From Flavobacteriaceae bacterium (GTDB taxonomy: Bacteria > Bacteroidota > Bacteroidia > Flavobacteriales > Flavobacteriaceae): DNA of 64,000 nucleotides. Below the pieces are notes generated by a model. The model had not been told where the DNA came from, ran no database searches, and saw only the letters and a program-made list of their open reading frames with translations. Made by a program: the position numbers and the translations under genes. The stretch is from contig JABDMU010000075.1 of NCBI GenBank assembly GCA_013001285.1, positions 1-64,000 of the forward strand, written 5' to 3'. Below are positions 1 to 7,069 of this stretch, piece by piece; the stretch's first letter is position 1, and every line of letters starts with the position of its first letter.

Positions 1-57
1 TGGAATTTAAAATATCCTTCAGATCATTTACCTGTTTTAGTATATCTAGATTTCTAA
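1..57 (+). CDS. Endonuclease/exonuclease/phosphatase-family protein, C-terminal end only
   Basis: The window opens inside a reading frame that ends at TAA 55-57. The last 18 residues are visible and contain PSDHLPVLVYLDF. The SDH-hydrophobic ending is the signature of the final catalytic strand and loop of the endonuclease/exonuclease/phosphatase (DNase I-like) fold, where the Asp-His pair is catalytic. The start and most of the protein lie outside, so substrate and localisation cannot be judged. The family call rests on this single motif. Confidence 0.55.
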   Translation, partial: WNLKYPSDHLPVLVYLDF

Positions 58-60
58 AAC

Positions 61-95
61 AAAAAAACCTTACTATTTCGTAAGGCCTTTTTATT
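61..95. terminator. Bidirectional intrinsic terminator
   Basis: Stem CCTTAC (68-73) pairs with GTAAGG (80-85) around a TATTTC loop, with an A-run on the left and a T-rich run on the right. It sits between the convergent upstream gene and ssb and can serve both. Confidence 0.75.
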
Positions 96-110
96 GAAAA
101 TACAATTAAT

Positions 111-443
111 TTATTTTCCGAGCATTAGCAATTCATTGCAAACAACTTCGGATACATATCTTTTTTCACCTTCTTTAGTTTCGTAAGATCTGTTAGTTAG
201 TTTACCTTCAATTGCTACCTCTTTTCCTTTGGTCACATATTTCTCAATAATTTCTGCTGTTTTTCCCCAGGCAACTATATTGTGCCATTGCGTATCAGTG
301 ACTTTTTCTCCACTGGCATTTTTATAATTCTCATTCGTGGCAATGGAAAATTTTGCAAGGGTTTTTCCTGATTCAAGATTGATGATCTCCGGATCGTTTC
401 CTAAGTTACCAATCAACTGTACTTTGTTTCTAAGCGTGTTCAT
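111..443 (-). CDS. ssb: Single-stranded DNA-binding protein, short form
   Basis: A 110-residue single OB-fold protein that binds ssDNA in replication, recombination or repair. Family features: the N-terminal strand NKVQLIGNLGNDPE, the central KFSIATNE strand, the TQWHNIVAWGKTAE segment with its conserved Trp and the GKLTNRSYETKEG hairpin. It stops directly after the last OB strand (NELLMLGK) and has no glycine-rich linker and no acidic DDDLPF-like tail, through which SSB recruits partners. It is therefore probably an accessory paralogue rather than the main replicative SSB. ATG start at 443; monocistronic, converging on the upstream gene. Confidence 0.93.
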   Translation of the reverse strand: MNTLRNKVQLIGNLGNDPEIINLESGKTLAKFSIATNENYKNASGEKVTDTQWHNIVAWGKTAEIIEKYVTKGKEVAIEGKLTNRSYETKEGEKRYVSEVVCNELLMLGK

Positions 444-550
444 AATTTAAATTTTTTGTGTTAAACAGTTAATACTATTGAACCTCCATGATTCAACAGG
501 ACAAATATCCGCCAGCTTCCAAATGATAGTCGGTAATTACACATTTAAAT

Positions 551-600
551 TCGTTTGTAAATGTTTGTAGTCGTTTGTAAACGAATAATTCGTATCTTTG
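551..600 (+). promoter_or_regulatory. Promoter with three in-phase GTTTGTA repeats
   Basis: A canonical Bacteroidota -7 box TATCTTTG lies at 593-600. Upstream are three copies of GTTTGTA at 10-bp spacing (551-560, 561-570, 571-580), and the last copy is half of an inverted repeat TCGTTT-GT-AAACGA (571-584). The TTTG at 574-577 could serve as the -33 element but its spacing of 15 is short. The repeats overlap the promoter and look like an operator; the regulator is unknown. Confidence 0.55.
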
Positions 601-618
601 CTTTTTAAACAAACCCTC

Positions 619-1143
619 ATGAATTATAGTATTGCAAAGGCTTTACCTATTTTAGAACGCACACCTGAAGTACTTTCAACATTGCTGATAGATTTAGACG
701 ACGACTGGATCTATTCTAATGAAGGCCCAGATACCTGGAGCCCATTCGATATTGTTGGCCATCTCATCCATGGCGAAATAACCGATTGGACCTCACGCTT
801 GAATATTATATTAAGCGAAGCCGATGATAAAACTTTCGAGCCTTTTGATCGATTTGCTCAATTTGAAACTTCAAAATTGAAAAACCTAAATCAATTATTA
901 GCTGAGTTCAAATCGCGTAGGGCAGAGAATATTAAGTATTTAAAATCCTTGAACATCACAAAAGATCAGTTTGATCTCAAAGCAGTACATCCTTCCTTGG
1001 GTGAAGTGACCATGAAAGAATTGCTTTCGACTTGGGTAGCTCATGATCTTGGACATATTGCGCAAATAGCACGTGTCATGGCAAAACAATACAAAGATGA
1101 AGTTGGACCTTGGCAAGAGTATATGCCTATTCTTAATCGGTGA
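619..1143 (+). CDS. DinB/YfiT-family putative metal-dependent enzyme
   Basis: A 174-residue four-helix-bundle protein of the DinB superfamily. The three metal-ligand positions are visible as DIVGHLIHGE near residue 45 and VAHDLGHIAQ near residue 145, the usual H...HxxxH pattern. Members include thiol-dependent S-transferases, but the substrate here is unknown. I chose ATG 619 because the in-frame TTG at 598 overlaps the -7 box at 593-600 and would lie upstream of transcription start. It heads a tight run of five genes (3 nt to the next) that includes two acetyltransferases and an arginase-like enzyme. Confidence 0.85.
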   Translation: MNYSIAKALPILERTPEVLSTLLIDLDDDWIYSNEGPDTWSPFDIVGHLIHGEITDWTSRLNIILSEADDKTFEPFDRFAQFETSKLKNLNQLLAEFKSRRAENIKYLKSLNITKDQFDLKAVHPSLGEVTMKELLSTWVAHDLGHIAQIARVMAKQYKDEVGPWQEYMPILNR

Positions 1144-1146
1144 ATC

Positions 1147-1677
1147 ATGGTTGACAAGGCTAGATTTCCTATTCTAAGATCTCAACGATTGGTCCTTAGA
1201 CGAATTCATGAGAATGATGCCAACAGTATATTTAAACTTAGAACTGATGCAGTTGTCAACACATTTATTCAACGGCCTCAAGGGCGTGCAGACAACAATG
1301 GCTTAGAATTTGTAAATCGAATACAATATGATCTATCAAAAAATAAGATCTACCATTGGGTTATTGTGTCTTCTGAATCATCTGAACTATTAGGTTCTAT
1401 TTGTTTGTGGAATTTCAATGTCGAAAAAACAATTGCCGAGGTTGGCTATGAACTGTTTCCGAAGTATTATGGACAAGGGATCATGTCTGAAGCCTTGACC
1501 GAAGTCATCGATTTTGGTTTTAGGCAATTGCAACTCACATCAATTGAAGCCTTTACGCATCGCGATAATGAAAGGTCGACCAAACTCTTGATAAAAAATG
1601 GTTTCGAGTTAAGTCCAAACAGAAGCGATGTTGATAATCTGAACAATATTATTTTTATAAAACAAAAGGCATGCTAA
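1147..1677 (+). CDS. GNAT-family N-acetyltransferase (RimJ/RimL type)
   Basis: A 176-residue acetyl-CoA-dependent N-acyltransferase. It begins with the typical ILRSQRLVLRRIHENDA segment of the Acetyltransf_3 group. The acetyl-CoA pyrophosphate loop is at about residues 110-120 (YYGQGIMSEAL), followed by a motif B region with NERSTKLLIKNGFEL. The substrate could be a ribosomal protein, another protein N-terminus or a small amine, and cannot be read from sequence. It starts 3 nt after the DinB gene, and its last 7 bases overlap the arginase-like gene, so the two are translationally linked. Confidence 0.88.
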   Translation: MVDKARFPILRSQRLVLRRIHENDANSIFKLRTDAVVNTFIQRPQGRADNNGLEFVNRIQYDLSKNKIYHWVIVSSESSELLGSICLWNFNVEKTIAEVGYELFPKYYGQGIMSEALTEVIDFGFRQLQLTSIEAFTHRDNERSTKLLIKNGFELSPNRSDVDNLNNIIFIKQKAC

Positions 1678-2462
1678 AATTATTAGGGGTTCCATATGAT
1701 CAAAATTCATCGTTCAAGCAAGGTTCTGCCTTAGCACCTGAACGAATGCGACTGATGGATATCGAAGGCTCTTCAAATCGGTTTTGTGAGCATGGCATCG
1801 AAATTAAACCTGATAAGAATTATGAAGATTTAGGTGATATTTTATTCCACACAGATGAACCTGAAGCCGTTTACCGACAGATAAGACAATCCATTAAAGA
1901 TCACCTTTCTTTAGAAGATAAAATTATTAGTATTGGCGGCGATCATTCTATTTCATATCCAATTATTGAAGCCTATTCAGAAATCTATAATGACTTACAT
2001 GTGCTTCATTTAGATGCACATGCTGACATCTATGAAAATTTTAAAGACAATCCTTATTCTCACGCCTCTCCTTTTGCACGCCTTTTAGAAAAAAACGTTT
2101 TAAAATCCCTGACTCAGGTAGGAATACGCACATTAACGATACATCAAAAAAGTCAAATTGAAAAATATAAGGTCAAGGTCGTTGAAATGAAGGATTTTAA
2201 TTTCGATTTTTTAAAGTCCTTGAAAGGACCTCTTTATATTTCACTGGACATCGATGTGTTGGATCCAGCCTTCGCTCCAGGTATTTCGCATCATGAACCT
2301 GGTGGCATGACCACAAGACAACTCATCAATATCATTAACCACATTAAGGTGCCTATTGTAGGGGCTGATATCGTCGAGGTTAATCCCAAAAGAGATATCA
2401 ATGATATGACCGCAATGGTGGCCTATAAATTATTTAAAGAATTAGCATCAAAAATGATATAA
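1671..2462 (+). CDS. Arginase/agmatinase/formimidoylglutamase-family ureohydrolase
   Basis: A 263-residue binuclear manganese hydrolase that would cleave a guanidino or formimino group. All metal-binding motifs are present: GGDHSISYP (about 82), DAHADIYENF (about 107) and SLDIDVLDPAFAPG (about 185), with EVNP near the C-terminus. Length is a little short of typical arginases (about 300). Substrate could be arginine, agmatine, formimidoylglutamate or another guanidino compound; a hut link is possible because urocanate hydratase is in the window, but the two are 38 kb apart. ATG 1671 overlaps the upstream GNAT stop by 7 bases. Confidence 0.88.
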   Translation: MLKLLGVPYDQNSSFKQGSALAPERMRLMDIEGSSNRFCEHGIEIKPDKNYEDLGDILFHTDEPEAVYRQIRQSIKDHLSLEDKIISIGGDHSISYPIIEAYSEIYNDLHVLHLDAHADIYENFKDNPYSHASPFARLLEKNVLKSLTQVGIRTLTIHQKSQIEKYKVKVVEMKDFNFDFLKSLKGPLYISLDIDVLDPAFAPGISHHEPGGMTTRQLINIINHIKVPIVGADIVEVNPKRDINDMTAMVAYKLFKELASKMI

Positions 2463-2464
2463 CA

Positions 2465-3016
2465 ATGAAAATATATATCGAAACAGATCGCTTAATTCTT
2501 AGAGAAATTTTACCAACTGATGTGGAAGGAATGTTTGAATTGGATTCAGATCCCTTAGTGCATAAATATCTTGGAAATCACCCGATATCCACTAAAGAAG
2601 AAGCGCATAAAATTATTGAATATATCAGAGAACAATATGACAAAAGAGGTGTCGGGCGTTGGGCAGCTATTGAAAAAGCTACAGGAGATTTTATTGGTTG
2701 GTCTGGATTAAAATTAAATATTGGTAAAAACGAGGAACTAAACGGATTTGATGAATTTTACGACATAGGTTACCGTTTGATACCTCGCTTTTGGGGCAGA
2801 GGATTTGCTACTGAATCTGCAATTGTAGCACTAGATTACGGATTTAAGGAATTGCATATAAATACCATTTATGGTGCTGCAGAAGTGGATAATATTGGTT
2901 CCAATAAGATTTTAAAAAAAATAGGTTTGAAGTTTGTGAACACCTTTTCTTTTGAAGATGGCTTAGCACACTGGTATGAATTAAAAAATGAAGATTATGC
3001 AAAAACAATGTCCTGA
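2465..3016 (+). CDS. GNAT-family N-acetyltransferase (RimJ/RimL type)
   Basis: A 183-residue acetyltransferase, the second GNAT in this run. It starts with ETDRLILREILPTDVEGM. The acetyl-CoA loop is RFWGRGFATESA near residue 110, followed by NIGSNKILKKIGLKFV, the motif B helix and strand. It begins 2 nt after the arginase-like stop and overlaps the next gene by 29 nt. The two GNATs share the family core but are not close copies. The substrate is not predictable. Confidence 0.88.
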   Translation: MKIYIETDRLILREILPTDVEGMFELDSDPLVHKYLGNHPISTKEEAHKIIEYIREQYDKRGVGRWAAIEKATGDFIGWSGLKLNIGKNEELNGFDEFYDIGYRLIPRFWGRGFATESAIVALDYGFKELHINTIYGAAEVDNIGSNKILKKIGLKFVNTFSFEDGLAHWYELKNEDYAKTMS

Positions 3017-3347
3017 ATGTGGCGATAAGATCGTTGGAAGAATCGATAAGAAATTTTGTAGCGACGGTTGCCGCAACGCATTTAACAATCGTGTTAATAA
3101 AGATTCAAAGAATTTAATTCGAAATGTGAATAATCGGTTGCGTAAAAACTATCGCATTCTTGAAGCCTTAAATCCAAATCAAAAAACTAAAATGTCTAGA
3201 GCCAAGCTTATAGAGAAGGGATTCGATTTTAATTATTTCACAAGTGTATATACGACCAAGGCTGGTAAAATATATTACTTTGTATATGATCAAGGCTATT
3301 TACCTTTAGAAAACGAATTTTATGCTCTTGTAAAACGCGAACGCTGA
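2988..3347 (+). CDS. Small zinc-ribbon protein, function unknown
   Basis: A 119-residue basic protein with an N-terminal four-cysteine zinc site: QCPECGDKI at about residues 7-15 and KFCSDGCRNAFNNR at about 22-35. The CPECG...FCSxxCRNAFNNR arrangement recurs in small Bacteroidota proteins of unknown role, and the basic region after it suits nucleic-acid binding. The C-terminal half has a small beta-rich part. Start is ATG 2988 or ATG 2997; both lie inside the preceding GNAT gene. It closes the five-gene run and converges on the CBS gene with a 1-nt gap and no visible terminator. Confidence 0.75.
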   Translation: MKIMQKQCPECGDKIVGRIDKKFCSDGCRNAFNNRVNKDSKNLIRNVNNRLRKNYRILEALNPNQKTKMSRAKLIEKGFDFNYFTSVYTTKAGKIYYFVYDQGYLPLENEFYALVKRER

Positions 3348-3348
3348 T

Positions 3349-3813
3349 TTATTTCCAGGTGTGACCCTTTAGGTCCATTGCTGCTTTAAGGATATCCTTT
3401 TGACTGATTTGTCCAACCAGCTTACCATTTTCCACTATCGGAAATCTTCGACGTTTAGCCGCTAAAAATTTACTTGCCGCATCAAAGACATTCATCTCGC
3501 CATCAATTGTATCAACATCTCTGACCATATGTTTTTCAACCGAATTATTCTCTAATGGCATATTGTAATAACGACTTTCACTTATTTGCTTGATACAGTC
3601 GCCTTCTGAAATGATCCCGATCAATTCATTTTTTTCATTGACAACAGGACCTCCCGAAATTCGATTTTTAATAAGCGTATCTATGACCTCTTCAACCGAT
3701 TGTTCAGGTGTAAAAGTGATCAACTTACGTGTCATAAAATCTTTTACTTTGATTGATGGATTTTCAGTAGATGCTTGTTCACGCCTGGAGCCTTGAAAAC
3801 TTTTTATTCCCAT
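3349..3813 (-). CDS. Tandem CBS-domain protein
   Basis: A 154-residue soluble protein made almost entirely of a CBS pair (Bateman module). The first repeat starts near VKDFMTRKLITFTPEQSVEEV and contains ISGGPVVNEKNELIGIISEGD; the second contains RFPIVENGKLVGQISQKDILKA near the C-terminus. Such modules bind adenosyl ligands such as AMP, ATP or c-di-AMP, and a free-standing one is usually a regulator of an unlinked partner. There is no catalytic or membrane domain. The gene stands alone, transcribed divergently from the M28 peptidase. Confidence 0.88.
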   Translation of the reverse strand: MGIKSFQGSRREQASTENPSIKVKDFMTRKLITFTPEQSVEEVIDTLIKNRISGGPVVNEKNELIGIISEGDCIKQISESRYYNMPLENNSVEKHMVRDVDTIDGEMNVFDAASKFLAAKRRRFPIVENGKLVGQISQKDILKAAMDLKGHTWK

Positions 3814-3936
3814 GATATTTCTTTTTAAAGGTTACTAAATATACTTATTTTAAGTTAGTTAGCCTAAAACCTTTTTTCATTACTCAAATTCATAAGTAAT
3901 TTGTGTATTTTTATAAACTAACTAACATTTCACATC

Positions 3937-6240
3937 ATGATAAGAAAAGCAATTGCCATTCTCCTATTAATTGCTGCATGTTTCTGGAGTTTTAACGCTT
4001 TAATGCCAAGCACCATTTCAGATTTAGATACCGATAAAAACGAATTTTCAACAACAAGAGCTTTAGTGCATTTAGAGGCTATAAGTCAAGAACCACATGG
4101 TTCTGGGACTTCTGCAAATGAAGCCGTTCGTAATTACATTGTTGAACAATTGGAAGCTCTTGGATTAAAGCCTGAAAAACAAGAAGGGTTTTCCTTAACC
4201 AAATGGGGTAATTTATCGAAACCCAAAAATATTTTAGCAAGAATCAAAGGCAGTGAACCAGGTAAGGCTTTGTTATTGCTTTCACATTATGATAGCGCGC
4301 CTCATTCGTCTTTTGGAGCCAGCGATGCGGGTTCTGGAGTTGTTACTATATTAGAAGGCCTTCGCGCATTTTTGAATGATGGTAAGATCCCAAAAAACGA
4401 TATTATTGTTTTGATTACCGATGCAGAAGAAGTCGGATTAAATGGTGCTGATTTATTTGTCAACCAACATCCTTGGGCAAAAGATGTCGGACTTGTTCTT
4501 AATTTCGAAGCTCGTGGAAGCGGAGGACCCAGTTATATGCTTATTGAAACGAATGGAGGGAATGCCAACTTGATCAAAGGTTTCGTAAAAGCCAATCCGC
4601 AATTTCCTGTATCTAATAGTTTAGCATATAGTATTTATAAAATGCTTCCAAACGATACCGATCTGACGCCAATTAGAGAAGATGGCGATATTGACGGTTT
4701 TAATTTCGCATTTATCGATGATCATTTCGATTACCATACAGCACTTGATAATTTCGAACGACTTGATAGAGAAACCCTAGAGCACCAGGGCAGTTATATC
4801 ATGCCATTGTTAAGTTATTTTTCTGAGGCCAATCTAAGCAATTTAAAAAGCGAAAATGATTACATTTATTTTAACGTGCCTTTATTTAAAACCGTTACCT
4901 ATCCGTATTCATGGATCTGGTCAATGCTAATTATTGCATTTGTTTTGTTTGCAATGCTCATTACTTTTGGGTTTAAAAAACGCCGTCTTAACCTCAATGA
5001 TATATTTAGAGGATTTATCCCTTACTTGGGTTCGATTTTAGCCAGCACGATCATAACCGTCGGGTTGTGGGCCTTATTTAGTAAGGTATTCTATCCCGAT
5101 TATTCCGAAATTTTACACGGTTTTACGTATAACGGACATAGCTACATTTCAGCATTTGTTTTTCTTGGACTTGCCATTTGTTTTTATATCTACAGCAGAT
5201 TTTATAAACCCGGAAGTACAGCTAATTTAATGATCGCACCAATTGTAATTTGGTTGATCCTATGCTTGATAATTGCTATAGAATTAAAGGGCGCAAGTTT
5301 CTTTATTATTCCAGTTTATTTTGCTTTACTGAGTTTGTTTGCTCTTATAAATCAGCGTAAACCTAGCTTGATCCTGATGGCCTTGATCTGTTTTCCATTA
5401 GTAATGATCATGAGCCCATTTGTTAAGATGTTTCCAGTTGGTTTAGGACTGGAAATGTTGCCAGTCAGTGTTATGCTGTTGGCATTGATGTTCGGATTTT
5501 TGATTTCTATTTTTGGATTTTTTAAACATAAACGACGATGGTCTTATCTATTGGCATTTGTTGCTTTTTGCCTGTTTGTAAAGGCACACCTTAATTCAGA
5601 TTTCAATGATGAGCAACCAAAGCCAAATAGTCTGGTGTATTTGCTAGATACCGATAGAACCGAGGCCAAATGGGCTACCTATGACACCCATCTTGATGAT
5701 TGGACCAAGAGTAAATTAGGGGAAGACCCTAATGATGCTAGTGAAATTGCTAATACCGTAATTGGAAGCAAATATAGGTCGGGCTTTACTTTTACTAGAG
5801 AAGCACCTATTAAAACCCTATTATATCCAGAGGTTGAAATATTTAAAGATTCCACATTTGATGATCTTAGACATGTTTCGGTTTATATAGAATCAAAACG
5901 TGTGGTTAACCGTTTAGAGATCTTTGCAAGTCCGCGGATGCGTTTTAAAAGTTTTAAAATAAATGGTGTAGAAGTTACAAAGGCCGACGCCGAAGGATAC
6001 GCATTTCAAGGAAGAACGAATAATAGGTTATTCACTTATACCGTAAGCGATAATGAGCCTCTTGTCATGAAATTTTCAATTCCGAAAGGACAAAGGACTG
6101 AGTTCATTTTATACGAATCCTCTAATGATTTACTGTCTAGCCGCCAATTTGATATTCCTGATCGCGAATCCTGGATGATTCCGAAACCTTTTGTTTTAAA
6201 TGATGCAGTTATTATTAAAAAAACAATTCGGATTGAATAA
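3937..6240 (+). CDS. M28-family zinc peptidase with C-terminal membrane domain
   Basis: A 767-residue membrane-anchored aminopeptidase-like protein. TM1 is at residues 5-25, followed by a periplasmic M28 domain with all metal ligands: SHYDSAPHSS and ASDAGSGV (about 118-135), TDAEEVGLNGAD (about 160), NFEARGSGG (about 190) and DHFDYHTALDNF (about 265). Residues 320-560 hold about eight membrane segments, and the last 200 form a soluble domain. This resembles the Fxna/ERMP1-like layout of bacterial M28 proteins. It probably trims peptides at the outer face of the inner membrane. It is divergent from the CBS gene, and its promoter was not resolved. Confidence 0.9.
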   Translation: MIRKAIAILLLIAACFWSFNALMPSTISDLDTDKNEFSTTRALVHLEAISQEPHGSGTSANEAVRNYIVEQLEALGLKPEKQEGFSLTKWGNLSKPKNILARIKGSEPGKALLLLSHYDSAPHSSFGASDAGSGVVTILEGLRAFLNDGKIPKNDIIVLITDAEEVGLNGADLFVNQHPWAKDVGLVLNFEARGSGGPSYMLIETNGGNANLIKGFVKANPQFPVSNSLAYSIYKMLPNDTDLTPIREDGDIDGFNFAFIDDHFDYHTALDNFERLDRETLEHQGSYIMPLLSYFSEANLSNLKSENDYIYFNVPLFKTVTYPYSWIWSMLIIAFVLFAMLITFGFKKRRLNLNDIFRGFIPYLGSILASTIITVGLWALFSKVFYPDYSEILHGFTYNGHSYISAFVFLGLAICFYIYSRFYKPGSTANLMIAPIVIWLILCLIIAIELKGASFFIIPVYFALLSLFALINQRKPSLILMALICFPLVMIMSPFVKMFPVGLGLEMLPVSVMLLALMFGFLISIFGFFKHKRRWSYLLAFVAFCLFVKAHLNSDFNDEQPKPNSLVYLLDTDRTEAKWATYDTHLDDWTKSKLGEDPNDASEIANTVIGSKYRSGFTFTREAPIKTLLYPEVEIFKDSTFDDLRHVSVYIESKRVVNRLEIFASPRMRFKSFKINGVEVTKADAEGYAFQGRTNNRLFTYTVSDNEPLVMKFSIPKGQRTEFILYESSNDLLSSRQFDIPDRESWMIPKPFVLNDAVIIKKTIRIE

Positions 6241-6313
6241 AATCATATTTGGCATTAGTATTGTTATATCCTAATTGATTAATTTTGACAAAATTTTTTA
6301 AGGAAGACATATT

Positions 6314-7012
6314 ATGAAAAAGTACATAGGAATTATTATTGTAGTATTTACATTTAGTGTTAATGCACAAAGCAATTCAGAATTATTGAAACATTATGAA
6401 GCGTACTACAAGCAAATGAAATCTCAGGGCGATGTTCAAGGCGTGATCAATGCACTAACACATTTAAATATTATTGAACCAAGTCAAGCAAGAAGAGATA
6501 CTTTGGCTGTGCTTTATATGAATGGCGGTCAACATATTCAGGCATTGAATACTGTTGGAATAGAACATGATCCATCTGCATCTGATATGGCAGTTGAAGT
6601 GAAGGCGGTTTGTCTTCAAGCATTAAATCAGCAGGAGCTCGCAATTAAAGAATTTGAAGAGTTATTTAAGCGTTCTCCAAACGCCTTGATCGCATACGAA
6701 TTGGCCGATCTAAAAATTCAAATTAATGATCTTGATGGCGCTAATGCCAACATTACATATGGATTGGCTAACTCTGACAATGAAATTATGCGTTCATTTT
6801 ATGAAGGTCAAACTCCTTATCAGGTGCCAATTAAAGCAGCATTTTTATATTTAAAAGGACTTGTAAAGTATAGAGAAGCTCCGAATACAAATATCGATGC
6901 AGCAATCGCAATTTTAGATGAAGCTCTTGCTGTTTCGCCAGAATTTAATTTGGCAAAAATTAGCAAGGATGCCTTAAATGCCCAAAGGAATACTACAAAA
7001 AAAGAGGATTAA
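6314..7012 (+). CDS. Exported TPR-like protein, function unknown
   Basis: A 232-residue protein with a signal peptide (MKKYIGIIIVVFTFSVNAQ, cut after NAQ). The rest is helical with degenerate TPR-type repeats, for example EAYYKQMKSQGDVQGVINAL, then LALNQQELAIKEFEEL-like and a final segment rich in A/L. It is probably a periplasmic scaffold; no catalytic residues were recognised. It lies 73 nt after the M28 gene on the same strand and is followed by a strong terminator shared with the convergent M13 peptidase. Confidence 0.7.
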   Translation: MKKYIGIIIVVFTFSVNAQSNSELLKHYEAYYKQMKSQGDVQGVINALTHLNIIEPSQARRDTLAVLYMNGGQHIQALNTVGIEHDPSASDMAVEVKAVCLQALNQQELAIKEFEELFKRSPNALIAYELADLKIQINDLDGANANITYGLANSDNEIMRSFYEGQTPYQVPIKAAFLYLKGLVKYREAPNTNIDAAIAILDEALAVSPEFNLAKISKDALNAQRNTTKKED

Positions 7013-7028
7013 ATATTTAGAAAGTTCA

Positions 7029-7063
7029 AAAAAAAAAGCAGCTCATAGAGCTGCTTTTTTTTT
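7029..7063. terminator. Bidirectional intrinsic terminator
   Basis: Stem GCAGCTC (7038-7044) / GAGCTGC (7048-7054) with A- and T-runs on either side. It lies between the convergent TPR and M13 peptidase genes. Confidence 0.9.
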
Positions 7064-7069
7064 ACGGTA

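Noticed and set aside
444-550. Possible riboswitch or small RNA upstream of ssb
   Set aside because: I saw no conserved fold or motif, only AT-rich sequence.
598-621. TTG start at 598 for the DinB gene
   Set aside because: It overlaps the -7 box TATCTTTG and would precede the transcription start. ATG 619 is preferred.
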